From the NCBI GenBank assembly GCA_012520945.1, contig JAAYNH010000097.1, positions 1 to 64,000 on the forward strand: a DNA stretch of 64,000 nt, written 5' to 3'. The stretch is from Treponema sp. Lineage in GTDB: Bacteria; Spirochaetota; Spirochaetia; Treponematales; Treponemataceae. The stretch's first letter is position 1, and every line of letters begins with the position of its first letter. Both the position numbers and the translations under genes were made by a program. Positions 17,250 through 26,185 of the stretch are shown here, piece by piece. The notes beneath the pieces are model-generated. The model was not told the origin of the DNA. It did no database searches and worked only from the letters and a program-made list of their open reading frames with translations.

Positions 17250-18515
17250 TTTTGCTAAAACTTCATGGTTAAAATTTTTAATTTTATAAGAAAAACTCAT
17301 TGAAAATTTTGTACTTGGAAAAAAACAGTTTGCACTAATATTAATGTTTGCAAAACTCGATTTAGCACAAACTTCTAAAGACAAATTTTTTTTCCATGTG
17401 GCTTCACATAAAATACTAGCATTAATTTTTTTTGCATTAAAAAACCAATTGCCTTTTAGTTTAAATTTGTTACAATCGTTTTCAATTGTAGTTGCAAAAG
17501 TATAATAATGTAAAAAATTACTTTCCCATGAATTATACAAAACCACACTTAAAGTATTAGAAAAATTATAACGCTGGTTTACTTCTTTTAATTGAAATTT
17601 ATTAGTTATTTTGAAAATCGGTTGTGATAATTCTATGCCAAATTTTATTCTATTTGTCCATAAACCTTTGTTTAGTGTTGTTGCTAAAATTCCCCCAAAA
17701 TGAAGTTCATATTTTTTTGCATGACCTACTTTAAATTTAGTTTGAAGATTTGTATATGTACTAAATTTTTCCTTGCATAAAGAATTATTGATAGTAAAAT
17801 AATTTTCCGGACAGAAAGAAAAAGCAGTTTTTCCTGAAAATATTTTATGTGATTTTTTTATTAAAAATGAATATTGACTTTGTAAATAATAATTAATTTT
17901 TTTTTCAGGATTTATTGATAGACCAATGCTTGAAAAAAATTGACTTGATTTCCCTTTTAAATAAAGCTCATTTACAGATAAAACTCTTGTACAGTTATCA
18001 AACCAAGATTGTTCAAACCACCATGAATCTGAATTTTTAAATTTAAGTTGATGAATATTTAAAGAACACATAAACGAACCTATTTGTTTTGTTTTTATCT
18101 TAATCGGAAAACCTCCTGTAATAGAAAAGTTGTCAGGATAAGTCCATAAAAATGAAAAATCTTTTATATGACAAAATAAATTCAAATCTTTATTAATTGA
18201 CGAAACTGTCGGTAAATAAAGTGTATAGCCTGTTGTTGAAACATTTTCAGAAGAAAAAGAATCTGGAATATAAAGAGTTGGATTTTTCATTCTAGAAAAA
18301 ATTTTTCCTGTAGAAAAAGAACCTAGTGCAACATATTTAAAAATTGCATAAGTATTAAAAAATTTTTCCGGATAATTTCCGGATATAAAAAACTTTCCAA
18401 ATTTATTGTCATATTTTAATGAAGTTGCATATGTTCCTTCAACAATAGAAAAAGCATTTGTAATATAAAAAAATAAAAATATAAATATGGAAAAAAATGT
18501 TTTAAAATTTTTCAT
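17226..18515 (-). CDS. Exported beta-rich protein, unknown function
   Basis: A 429-residue protein with a signal peptide (Lys, a hydrophobic core to about residue 22, then FS-IVEG; no lipobox). The mature part is rich in alternating polar and hydrophobic residues, aromatic residues and Asn/Ser/Lys, as in outer-membrane beta-barrels or large surface proteins. There is no motif I recognise. The 3' end overlaps the convergent membrane protein by 24 nt. Codon and base composition are extremely AT-rich. It could be a treponemal outer-membrane or periplasmic protein; this is inference. Confidence 0.65.
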   Translation of the reverse strand: MKNFKTFFSIFIFLFFYITNAFSIVEGTYATSLKYDNKFGKFFISGNYPEKFFNTYAIFKYVALGSFSTGKIFSRMKNPTLYIPDSFSSENVSTTGYTLYLPTVSSINKDLNLFCHIKDFSFLWTYPDNFSITGGFPIKIKTKQIGSFMCSLNIHQLKFKNSDSWWFEQSWFDNCTRVLSVNELYLKGKSSQFFSSIGLSINPEKKINYYLQSQYSFLIKKSHKIFSGKTAFSFCPENYFTINNSLCKEKFSTYTNLQTKFKVGHAKKYELHFGGILATTLNKGLWTNRIKFGIELSQPIFKITNKFQLKEVNQRYNFSNTLSVVLYNSWESNFLHYYTFATTIENDCNKFKLKGNWFFNAKKINASILCEATWKKNLSLEVCAKSSFANINISANCFFPSTKFSMSFSYKIKNFNHEVLAKLSPGKEK

Positions 18516-18608
18516 ACTTTATATATGGTAAATAAATTTTGTTTTGGTAGATATTAAAAAAATATATTTATTAATGATGTTTATTTAAAAATATGATACA
18601 CTAAGACT

Positions 18609-19520
18609 ATGATTAAAGCAAAAATTTTAGATAAAGAATTGCAAAATATTTTAAATAATATTGATGCTGATAAAATGTCGATTTTTTTAATGGCAGATGG
18701 ACTTTTTCGGGGTGCTCTTTTTCATGGTACAAATTTTGTTAATCAAATGCGCTATCAACATAATTTGGGAATTTTAGAAACACTTATACTAGGACAAGCT
18801 TGTTTATGTTCAGCCTTGATGGTTCATACTATGAAGGGTCGCGAGCATTTGACATTGCGTTATGAAACAGATGGTGTTTGTTCCGGATTTTCTACAACTG
18901 TTGATTCAACGGGTTTTGTACGCGGTTATCTTTTTAACAATCCTATTCCAATTGACAAACCCTTGGAAAACTGGGATTTATCTCCTTTTTTGGGAAAAGG
19001 AATTCTTAGTGTTTCTCGTTTTCCTGAAAATCGTAAAGAACCGCAAATCGGAACTGTAGAAATAATTAATAAAAATATTGCACAAGATTTGAGTTATTAT
19101 TTTTTACAATCGGAACAAGTCCATACCGCATTTAATTCAAGCATACAGTTTGATAAAGCCGGTCGTGTAATTGGTGCTGGTGGTTTGTTTTTACAAGTTA
19201 TGCCCGGTGCAGATGAAGAATTAATTGAACGCGTTGAAAATGCATTTAATGCTTGTCCTTCTTTAGGCCAATGGTTTAGTGAGGGAGGCAATATAGAAGA
19301 TATTGTATATGGATTGTTTCGTGAATTTTCTCCGAATATCGTTTTAAATCGTGATATGATTTTTGATTGTCCTTGTACAAAAGAAAAATATATTGAATAT
19401 ATAAAACGATTAGGTAATGTTGAAATTGAAAGATTATATGATGACGGGAAAGATACAATTGAAGTTGTTTGTCATAATTGTAGCAGTGTTTATCATATTT
19501 TAAAAAAAGAATTAATGTAA
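18609..19520 (+). CDS. hslO: Redox-regulated chaperone Hsp33
   Basis: A cytoplasmic holdase activated by oxidation. The C-terminal zinc-binding redox switch is intact: CPC (about 253-255) and CHNC (about 289-292). The N-terminal fold shows the family stretch LETLILGQACLCSALM and GAGGLFLQVMPGA. Length 303 is normal. No SD is visible upstream; TATGAT lies 11 nt before the ATG. Downstream lie transporter relics rather than an operon partner. Confidence 0.94.
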   Translation: MIKAKILDKELQNILNNIDADKMSIFLMADGLFRGALFHGTNFVNQMRYQHNLGILETLILGQACLCSALMVHTMKGREHLTLRYETDGVCSGFSTTVDSTGFVRGYLFNNPIPIDKPLENWDLSPFLGKGILSVSRFPENRKEPQIGTVEIINKNIAQDLSYYFLQSEQVHTAFNSSIQFDKAGRVIGAGGLFLQVMPGADEELIERVENAFNACPSLGQWFSEGGNIEDIVYGLFREFSPNIVLNRDMIFDCPCTKEKYIEYIKRLGNVEIERLYDDGKDTIEVVCHNCSSVYHILKKELM

Positions 19521-19549
19521 TAAATCTTTAGCATCTTAGTTTTAAAAGA

Positions 19550-19770
19550 TTATCTAAAAAACGTTTTAAAAAAATTAATAAAAAAATGTAAAATAATTTC
19601 CAGTGCAAGAAAAAGCACATTCATGGCAGTTAAGATAATTAAGTAATGCAATGTGCTTTTTTTATTTTGAAATTTTTCGTTTGTATAAAACTTAAAAGAA
19701 ATTAAGCTTGCTAAAGAAGCAATAACAGTTCCAAGACCACCAATGTTTACTCCAATTAAAAGTTCGTTTG
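19550..19770 (-). pseudogene. C-terminal relic of an SLC13/ArsB-type ion transporter
   Basis: About 70 codons reading ELLIGVNIGGLGTVIASLA and on through one more hydrophobic helix to the natural C-terminus. The GVNIGGLGT...ASLASLI signature is the last conserved loop of anion/citrate or arsenical-pump transporters. Everything upstream is missing: homology stops at about 19770, and the apparent ATG at 19807 lies in unrelated sequence. It is therefore a remnant, not a gene. Family assignment is by eye. Confidence 0.7.
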
Positions 19771-19778
19771 TATTTATG

Positions 19779-20006
19779 CAAAAAGGAACAATGCGTGGTT
19801 GTGGCACATCAACAATTCCAACAATTTTTACTTTTGTAGGAATTTGTCTTTTGCGTCTTGTGTGGATTTTTGCATATGTGCCTTTTAATCCAACTCTAAA
19901 ATCAATTTATGCTTGTTACCCGATTACTTGGGCCATAACTTCAATTATGTTTTGGATTTATTATTTAAAAGGAAATTGGCTTAGATTAAGCAAAATTCCG
20001 CATTGA
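19779..20006 (+). pseudogene. C-terminal relic of a MATE efflux transporter
   Basis: About 75 codons beginning KGTMRGCGTSTIPTIF, then LRLVWIF and YPITWAITSI, the last two or three helices of MATE/NorM-type proteins. The N-terminal nine-tenths are absent. It starts within 10 nt of where the SLC13 relic stops, on the opposite strand, so the junction at 19770-19785 looks like a deletion or inversion endpoint. Confidence 0.7.
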
Positions 20007-20038
20007 TATTTTTTTTTGAAAACATATGTTCCATAAAA

Positions 20039-21022
20039 TTAATATAAATTTTCTTTTAATCTTTTTGCATTGTCACGCATAAGTGTTATGTATGAAATGC
20101 CATTTTCAAATTCATCTTTTGAAACATTTTGTGCACTATGTAAAAGAGTAATACCAACTCCACATTCTTCAGCAATAGCTTTTGCTATTTTTTGATTGCT
20201 TAATTCAATGTGAAAAACGGTTTTCAGTTTTTTTTCTTTTACAGTATCTATAAGATTTTTTATAGTTTGTGGACTGGCTTCAACTGCAGTACTACAACCG
20301 GAAAAAGCACTTGCACTTTCTAAACCAAATTCATCTACAAAATATTTAAATGGAAATCTATCTCCCATTACAATAAATTTTTGCGGTGCTTTTTCAACAA
20401 TAGCATGAATATCAAAAATTATTTCATCTATATTTCTGTAAAAATTTTCAGCATTAGCTACAAAGTCTTGTGCGAGTTCCGGAAAAACTTGTGATAGATT
20501 ATTTTCGATTGCTTTTACCATTTTTTTTGCATTACTTGGAGATGTCCAAATATGTTCATCAATTTCATGAATATGGCAATGCTCAATATTATCATGATCG
20601 TGACTTTCGTGATGATGTTCATCGTCGCAAAAAACATCAACGTAATCTATGAGGCGTAAAATATTTTTATTTTTTGTATCAATACCCGATAAAATTTTTT
20701 CGACCCATTCATCGCTTTCACCACCAATGTAAATAAAAACATCACAATTATTAATTGCTAAAATATCTTGTGGGGTAGGGTCATATGAATGTAATTCAAG
20801 GCCGGGTTTTATGAGCATTTTAATTATTTCAGGATTTCCGATTACTTCTTTTGTAAAATCATAGCAAGGGAAATTTGTTGTGACGATTGAATATGAACTA
20901 TTTGTATTTTTTTTATTGCAGGAAACAAGTAAAAAAATTGAAAGAAGAAAAATTACAAATTTAAATATAATAGATAATGTGAGTTTAGGAAATTTTTTGT
21001 CCGCTTTTTGATAAATTTTCAT
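20039..21022 (-). CDS. Metal (probably zinc) ABC transporter binding lipoprotein
   Basis: A cluster 9 (ZnuA/TroA/AdcA) solute-binding protein with lipobox LVSC (Cys about 35). Ligand candidates are His in ELHSYDPTP and His in DEHIWTSP, separated by a His/Asp-rich loop (DDEHHHESHDHDN) typical of zinc binders, plus Glu in FHIELSNQ. The third-ligand region reads MGDRFPFKYF, with Asp where ZnuA often has His, a variant also known in clostridial members. No permease or ATPase gene is adjacent, so the rest of the importer must be elsewhere. A pair with a PnuC- or ZIP-type system is not seen. Confidence 0.88.
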   Translation of the reverse strand: MKIYQKADKKFPKLTLSIIFKFVIFLLSIFLLVSCNKKNTNSSYSIVTTNFPCYDFTKEVIGNPEIIKMLIKPGLELHSYDPTPQDILAINNCDVFIYIGGESDEWVEKILSGIDTKNKNILRLIDYVDVFCDDEHHHESHDHDNIEHCHIHEIDEHIWTSPSNAKKMVKAIENNLSQVFPELAQDFVANAENFYRNIDEIIFDIHAIVEKAPQKFIVMGDRFPFKYFVDEFGLESASAFSGCSTAVEASPQTIKNLIDTVKEKKLKTVFHIELSNQKIAKAIAEECGVGITLLHSAQNVSKDEFENGISYITLMRDNAKRLKENLY

Positions 21023-21175
21023 GATACAAATATATAAAAATCAATAAAAAAAATCAATTAAATAAAACTAAATAAATCAAATGGTATGAATTGTTACGAA
21101 AAATTGTAAATGGTAAATTTGTTTACATACAAATAATATTAATATAAAATCTCATTAAATATTGAGGAGTAAATA

Positions 21176-22140
21176 ATGAAAAAATTTATATCTATTTTTA
21201 TTTTATTATTGCTTGTTTTGTGTGTTTATGCAGAAACAATAATTAATTTTTCCGGTTTCGTTCAATCAGGAGTTTTGGCTACTTTTGATAATGACACAGG
21301 AAATGGTATTCAGCTTTATAGTGCAGAATATGATGTTGACGGTGTAGGTGTTGCTGTTACTTTAGCCGGTTCTTTTGAAACAAAAAATGCAGGAGCTGAA
21401 TTTGAGTTTGCGGTTGAAAATATAAATCCTGGTATTAATTATTGTTACGGTTGGTTATCTTTTTTAGACGATGTTTTAAAAATTAAACTTGGTATGATTG
21501 ATGATGATACGTGGACTACACACGGAGATTTTGAACTTGATTATGCAAACGTAACCGGCATACAATTTATTGTTCAGCCGATTGACGGATTAAAATTAGG
21601 TTTTGCCTCAGCACTGGATAGTGCAAAAGAATCTTTTACTGCATGGAAAGATAATCTTTCAGTATGAGTTTCTTTTGAAAATGATGCATTCTCTGTTCAA
21701 GCAGGTTATTTAATTGGAGGCCAATCATATTTAGGATTTGATATAACAGCAGTTGAAAACTTAAAAGCAATAGTAGAATTTTCAATTGAAAACATAGCAT
21801 CGGAAACTGCTGATTTACTTTTTTCAAGCTCACAAACAATTGGTTATACTTTTGACGCTATTTCTTTGGAACTACTTTTGAAAGAAATTTACGATACTGC
21901 TATTGATGTAGATTTTGAAATGAGCATTGAATCATCATTTCATATGCAATTACGGAAAAAATTGAAGCTGAATTAGCAGCAGGGATAACATTGTGTAACG
22001 GTTTTGATTCATTTTATATTAATCCTAATGTAAATTTTTCTATTACAGATGATATTACTTTAAATATTGGATACACATTTGATTCATCTCTTGGTGCACA
22101 AGACAATTCTATTCAGTTAGATTTTGTTTGGAAGTATTAA
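21176..22140 (+). pseudogene. Broken outer-membrane beta-barrel (porin-like) gene
   Basis: SD GAGGAG and a signal peptide (cleavage after VYA) start a beta-rich protein resembling treponemal outer-membrane proteins. Codon 164 is an in-frame TGA (21665-21667), probably a former Trp TGG. The frame continues with SFENDAFSVQAGYLIGG and onward, then shifts at about 21938-21941, where one T seems lost. Reading on in the new frame gives NVNFSITDDITLNIGYTF and ends LDFVWKY, a typical barrel C-terminus, at 22140. Total length is 2 mod 3, consistent with a single-base deletion. A terminator follows. Two lesions make a sequencing artefact less likely. Confidence 0.85.
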
Positions 22141-22167
22141 TATTGTTTTAATGCTTTATAAAAATAT

Positions 22168-22200
22168 AGCCAAGGTTTTTAAAAGGCCTTGGCTTGTTTT
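22168..22200 (+). terminator. Terminator after the broken porin-like gene
   Basis: Stem AGCCAAGG (22168-22175) / CCTTGGCT (22187-22194), an 11-nt loop, then TGTTTT. It is intact although the gene is not. The minus-strand gene at 22213 may also use it. Confidence 0.8.
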
Positions 22201-22212
22201 GTATGTAAAGGG

Positions 22213-23343
22213 TTACGGTAATTTATTTGCTTCTTTAAGCATACAGATTTTATCCAGCAAACCCATTGAAAAAACATTACTTTGGTTACGCCCGTTTTGC
22301 TTTGAATAATATAAAGCTTGGTCGGCTTTTTTGATAAGATATTTTGGTGAAAGACCAATCATATCGGTTATCATACATGCACCGCAACTGATTGTGATAG
22401 AAAGCTTTTCATCTCCTTCATACAACTCAATTTTTTCTACTGCTTTTCGGATTCGTTCTGCAGTGATAAATAAGGTTTCAGGATTGCATTCTTGAATGAG
22501 TATCGAAAATTCTTCCCCACCAAAACGGGCAACACAATCGGAGCCGCGTACAGTTTCTACTAATGTTTCTGCTAAAGTTTCTAAAACTCTATCGCCGGCT
22601 AAGTGGCCGTAAGTGTCATTAAATTTTTTGAAATGGTCAATGTCTAACATAATTAATCCTGAAAAATGTTTGTATCGTGATGCATAAAGAATGTTTTCTT
22701 TTAATCTTGTTAGAAAATAATCATAAGTAAAAAGGCCGGTTTTAGGATCACGGATTGATGTTTCATAATGCAAGCCATTTTGAATAGTTACGGCTAATAC
22801 ACTGAACATTCTTTCGACATATTGTAACTCTTCCTTTGTGTAATCACCACCAATAATTTTTTTTGATAAAATTGCAATGCCGTAAACACCGCCAATTCCA
22901 GTTAATGGAATTATTAAGTAAGGTTTTTTTGATAAAAAGTCGTTATCAAATTTTTTGTCGCCGATTTTTTCTTTAACTTCATCAAAAAAATAAAATGGTT
23001 TTATGTTTGTTTGTTCAATTTCAAAAAAAGATTTTAATGCATCATAATATTTGTGAGGAAGTTTTTCATCGATAAATTTTAATTGATGAAAACAATATCC
23101 ACGTAAAGAAGATGTACGTGGAGGCTTAATTAAAAATGTAAGATATTCGGGAATAAAATAATCTAAGAATTTGCTAATCATAAAATCGAACATCTTGTCA
23201 ATGTCGGTAAATTGAATTAATTTTGAAATATCAGAAATAATGCGTTCTAAATCTTTGTTTGTTTTTTTTAAGGCTTCCAGTTCATCTAGCGTGCCTGAAC
23301 GTTGGAGGTTTTTATATTGCTCAAGAATGTTCAATTCGCTCAT
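22213..23343 (-). CDS. Diguanylate cyclase with N-terminal GAF-like sensor
   Basis: Makes cyclic di-GMP from two GTP. The C-terminal GGDEF domain (about 200-365) has the active-site motif GGEEF and, five residues before it, RGSD, which fits the RxxD inhibitory I-site, so product inhibition is expected. Residues about 40-190 form a GAF-like sensory region, preceded by a short coiled coil. No membrane segment is present, so it is cytoplasmic. SD AAGGAA precedes the ATG. An HD-GYP protein at 60302 could degrade the product. Confidence 0.92.
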   Translation of the reverse strand: MSELNILEQYKNLQRSGTLDELEALKKTNKDLERIISDISKLIQFTDIDKMFDFMISKFLDYFIPEYLTFLIKPPRTSSLRGYCFHQLKFIDEKLPHKYYDALKSFFEIEQTNIKPFYFFDEVKEKIGDKKFDNDFLSKKPYLIIPLTGIGGVYGIAILSKKIIGGDYTKEELQYVERMFSVLAVTIQNGLHYETSIRDPKTGLFTYDYFLTRLKENILYASRYKHFSGLIMLDIDHFKKFNDTYGHLAGDRVLETLAETLVETVRGSDCVARFGGEEFSILIQECNPETLFITAERIRKAVEKIELYEGDEKLSITISCGACMITDMIGLSPKYLIKKADQALYYSKQNGRNQSNVFSMGLLDKICMLKEANKLP

Positions 23344-23383
23344 AATATTCCTTTTTCTTCTATTATATATATTAAATAAACTC

Positions 23384-24168
23384 TTATTTTTTCTTTATAA
23401 ATAAATTTATTAAATCCCAAGCAACTGACCCTGGCTTTGGGATGTTTGGTAAATTATCAGGATCAAACCATTTTGCATCTTCCAATTCTTCTCGTTGTAA
23501 AATAATTTCACCGCTTTTCCATTGTGCTGAAAATCCAATAATAAATTGATCGGGAAATGGCCAACTTTGAGTTTTTTGAAATTGAATATTTTGAATTTCT
23601 AAGCCAACTTCTTCTTTTACTTCTCTTATCACACATTCTTTTGCTGACTCTCCGGGCTCTAAGTAGCCTGCTAAACATGTGTATATATCTGTGTTTCTGT
23701 TAGCATGACGTGCTAAAAGGATTTTGCCTTCTTTTTCAATAATCACAATAATTGCAGGGCTCACAGTAGGAAAAAAATATTTCCACAATTTGCACAAAAA
23801 CGTGCAGTTTCAAATTTATCATCGTGTAAAAGACTTCCACATGATGAACAAAATCTAGTTTTGTTTCTCCAATTTAACAGAGCGATCGCTCGTGTAGCAA
23901 TTGGTGAAAAAATTGCGTTTTCTGCAAAAACACTGCGTAATGGAACCCATTTGTGATTTTGTGGAGTAGGCGAATTTTCTTCTAAATGTAATGTTGTGTA
24001 GTTGTGAGAACTTTCTGAAAACATATCTTTTGCAAGTTGAAAATCTATACATTTTTGCATAACTGAATCTTCAGGGAGTTTATTCGTATCACTGAGAAGT
24101 AGTAGGTTATTGCGAAAAATGAATTTGTATTCAAAAAAGTTTTCATTTTTTACTGTTAACATCGCCAT
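23384..24168 (-). pseudogene. nudC: NAD+ diphosphatase NudC, frameshifted
   Basis: The 5' part (24168 to about 23785) encodes the NudC N-terminal domain and the zinc ribbon CSSCG...CANCG; it then runs into a stop at 23761. The 3' part, in another frame, resumes at WKYFFPTVSPAIIV and holds the Nudix box (GYLEPGE...REVKEEVGL) and the NudC hallmark QSWPFPDQF. Restoring one A in the GGAAATAT stretch near 23785 joins both halves as CANCGKYFFP. NudC hydrolyses NAD(H) and decaps NAD-RNA. It is either a recent pseudogene or a homopolymer sequencing error. Confidence 0.88.
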
Positions 24169-24252
24169 AGATTATAGAATAACATGAATTTAGTGAATTT
24201 GCAAATGAAAATTATTATTATGTTCAAGAATTAAATTTATAAAAAAACAAAC

Positions 24253-24279
24253 CACGAATACACACGAATGCGCACGAAT
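24253..24279. repeat. Three CACGAAT heptamers at 10-bp spacing
   Basis: CACGAAT occurs at 24253-24259, 24263-24269 and 24273-24279, exactly one helical turn apart, in the intergenic region between nudC and mgtE. The rest of that gap is AT-rich with nothing else recognised. Confidence 0.85.
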
Positions 24280-24392
24280 GTGTTAATTTAGTTTTTGAAA
24301 AAAAATCGTTACAACTCTATATCGTTTATGAAAATTACATCGTAATAAAATTAATATAATAGAAGATAAAGCTTATATTTATTCTTTTTTTG

Positions 24393-25718
24393 TTAAATTC
24401 CAAGAAAAAAACTTGCAACTTCAAAGTATAATAATAAGACAAAAGTATCTACAATTGTTGTAATAAGAGGTCCCGCCATTATTGTTGGATCAATTTTTAA
24501 TTTTTCTGCAATTATAGGCAATAATCCGCCAATAATTTTTGATAAGATAATTGTTAGAAATAGGGTGATAGAAACTGTTATATTAACTTGCAAACTGACT
24601 TTGTCTAATAAAAACATCTTTCCCATATTTACAAGAACAAGTACTAATCCTGTAAACATAGCAATTTTGAATTCCTTAAAGATAACTCTAAATACATGTT
24701 CGGTTCTAACTTCTCCTGAATATAGTGCTGTAATTATTGTTGTTGAAGATTGAGTGCCGGCATTTCCACCGGAATCCATTAACATGGGTATATATGCTGT
24801 AAGAATTACACTCATTGCCAAAACTGATTCGTATTTTTTAATTATCAAACCAGTTAAAGTTGCTGTAATTAAACAAATTATGAGCCACATTGTTCTTTCT
24901 TTTGCCATTAGAAAAGCAGACTTTTTTAAATATAATTCTGCAGTAGATTCTTGAATACCATGGATGTGTGCTAAATCTTCTTCATATTCTTCATGTAAAA
25001 TATCAATAGCCCATTCAGCGGGAACAAAACCAATTAATCTACCTTCTGAATCAGTTACAGGAATTTCTTTGAGATTATATTTATGTGCAAGTTTTGCTAC
25101 AATTTCTTGGTCATCATTTGCATATACGCTTGCTGAAATCGGTTGTAAAAAGCTTTCAATATTATCATTTATTTTTCTTAAAATATCTGCTAGATATACG
25201 TAACCAATAAGAACTAAAGATGCATCGGTAACCCAAATTCGATCTAATTTATTTGCATCTAAGTTTGAGTTTGTTATTTTTTCGATAGCATCTGAAGGTT
25301 TTGTAGTATTTTTAATAGAAAGAAAATTTACAGACATAATTGAACCAACGCTTTCTTTGGGATAACCTAAAAGTTGATTTATAATAGGTCTGCGTTCTAT
25401 ATCAATAAAATGATTCATTAATTTTCTAACCATATTTGCCGGAAGTTCTTGGAGGGTGTCTACCAATTCGTCTTCATCAAGTTCTTTAATTAAAGTCATG
25501 ATTTTTTCATCTGAAAGAGATTCTATAATTTGAATTTTATTTTCACTAGGTAGAAGTGCAAAAACGTCTGCCAATAAATTTTTTTTTAGAAGTTTTATCC
25601 AGATTATTAAATCAGTTTTTGACAGATCAAGAAGTTGTTCCTTTAAATCTACCGGATTTAATAAGTTAATTTTTTTTTGTAGCATTTGTAATTTTTTTGC
25701 ATCATATTTTATTTTCAT
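24393..25718 (-). CDS. mgtE: Magnesium transporter MgtE
   Basis: A Mg2+ channel of the MgtE family. The order is an N-terminal superhelical domain (about 1-130), two CBS domains (about 135-255) that sense Mg2+, a connecting helix, and five transmembrane helices (about 285-441). The signature PMLMDSGGNAGTQSSTT is intact, and the pore Asp is in the last-helix segment TTIVDTFVLL. SD AAGGAGG precedes the ATG. The upstream region carries no Mg2+ riboswitch that I recognise. Confidence 0.95.
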   Translation of the reverse strand: MKIKYDAKKLQMLQKKINLLNPVDLKEQLLDLSKTDLIIWIKLLKKNLLADVFALLPSENKIQIIESLSDEKIMTLIKELDEDELVDTLQELPANMVRKLMNHFIDIERRPIINQLLGYPKESVGSIMSVNFLSIKNTTKPSDAIEKITNSNLDANKLDRIWVTDASLVLIGYVYLADILRKINDNIESFLQPISASVYANDDQEIVAKLAHKYNLKEIPVTDSEGRLIGFVPAEWAIDILHEEYEEDLAHIHGIQESTAELYLKKSAFLMAKERTMWLIICLITATLTGLIIKKYESVLAMSVILTAYIPMLMDSGGNAGTQSSTTIITALYSGEVRTEHVFRVIFKEFKIAMFTGLVLVLVNMGKMFLLDKVSLQVNITVSITLFLTIILSKIIGGLLPIIAEKLKIDPTIMAGPLITTIVDTFVLLLYFEVASFFLGI

Positions 25719-26110
25719 TTTTACATACCTCCTTCATGTAATTAATTAACAGAAAAATTTAAACTAAAATTTAGAGAAGATTTAGAAAATCTTATGGTTT
25801 TGTGAAAAAATTAGCCTAAGCGAAAAAGGAATGTAAATATTATTTTTTTGAATGTTTAAATAAAAACTCTAGCAAGGATTATATTTTTGCATAAAGTATC
25901 GCGAAGACTAGTTATTGTATTTATTAAACTATCAGGCTCATCACAATTTATACAAATACCCCCTTGTGAAAATATTTTGAAATTTTTATGATAAAAGAAA
26001 AGAAAATATTACAATAGTTTTATTATATAATAATTTATTAAAAAAAACAAGTTACAGAAAAATTCCAAAAAATCCCAATTGCAAAAAAAACAAATACAAT
26101 AATAAAAAAA
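25719..26110. other. Long AT-rich intergenic stretch with a possible coding relic
   Basis: No gene or structured RNA is recognised. On the minus strand, about 26006-25856 holds ~50 open codons ending in TAA and reading in part SQGGICINCDEPDSLINT. It has no start codon or SD and might be the degraded 3' end of a lost gene, or chance. Confidence 0.4.
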
Positions 26111-26140
26111 TTGACAAGTAAGAATCGGCAGGTTTATAAT
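26111..26140 (+). promoter_or_regulatory. Consensus sigma-70 promoter of the ankyrin gene
   Basis: Exact TTGACA (26111-26116), an 18-bp spacer and exact TATAAT (26135-26140). It is the strongest promoter seen in the window. The 5' UTR would be about 40 nt, with GGTGGAG as SD before 26186. Confidence 0.85.
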
Positions 26141-26185
26141 TAAAATATACTATGAATTGGTTTTTAGCCAGCGGTGGAGTTTTGA

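Noticed and set aside
19743-19807. Two small intact genes at the transporter stumps
   Set aside because: The starts lie in sequence belonging to the other stump, and homology begins only at the junction, so both are relics.
21636-21839. Minus-strand ORF within the broken porin gene
   Set aside because: It is a shadow of the coding strand; the plus frame is beta-barrel-like and has full gene signals.
25719-26185. Mg2+ riboswitch upstream of mgtE
   Set aside because: No M-box-like conserved segments or stable multi-helix fold could be recognised by eye.
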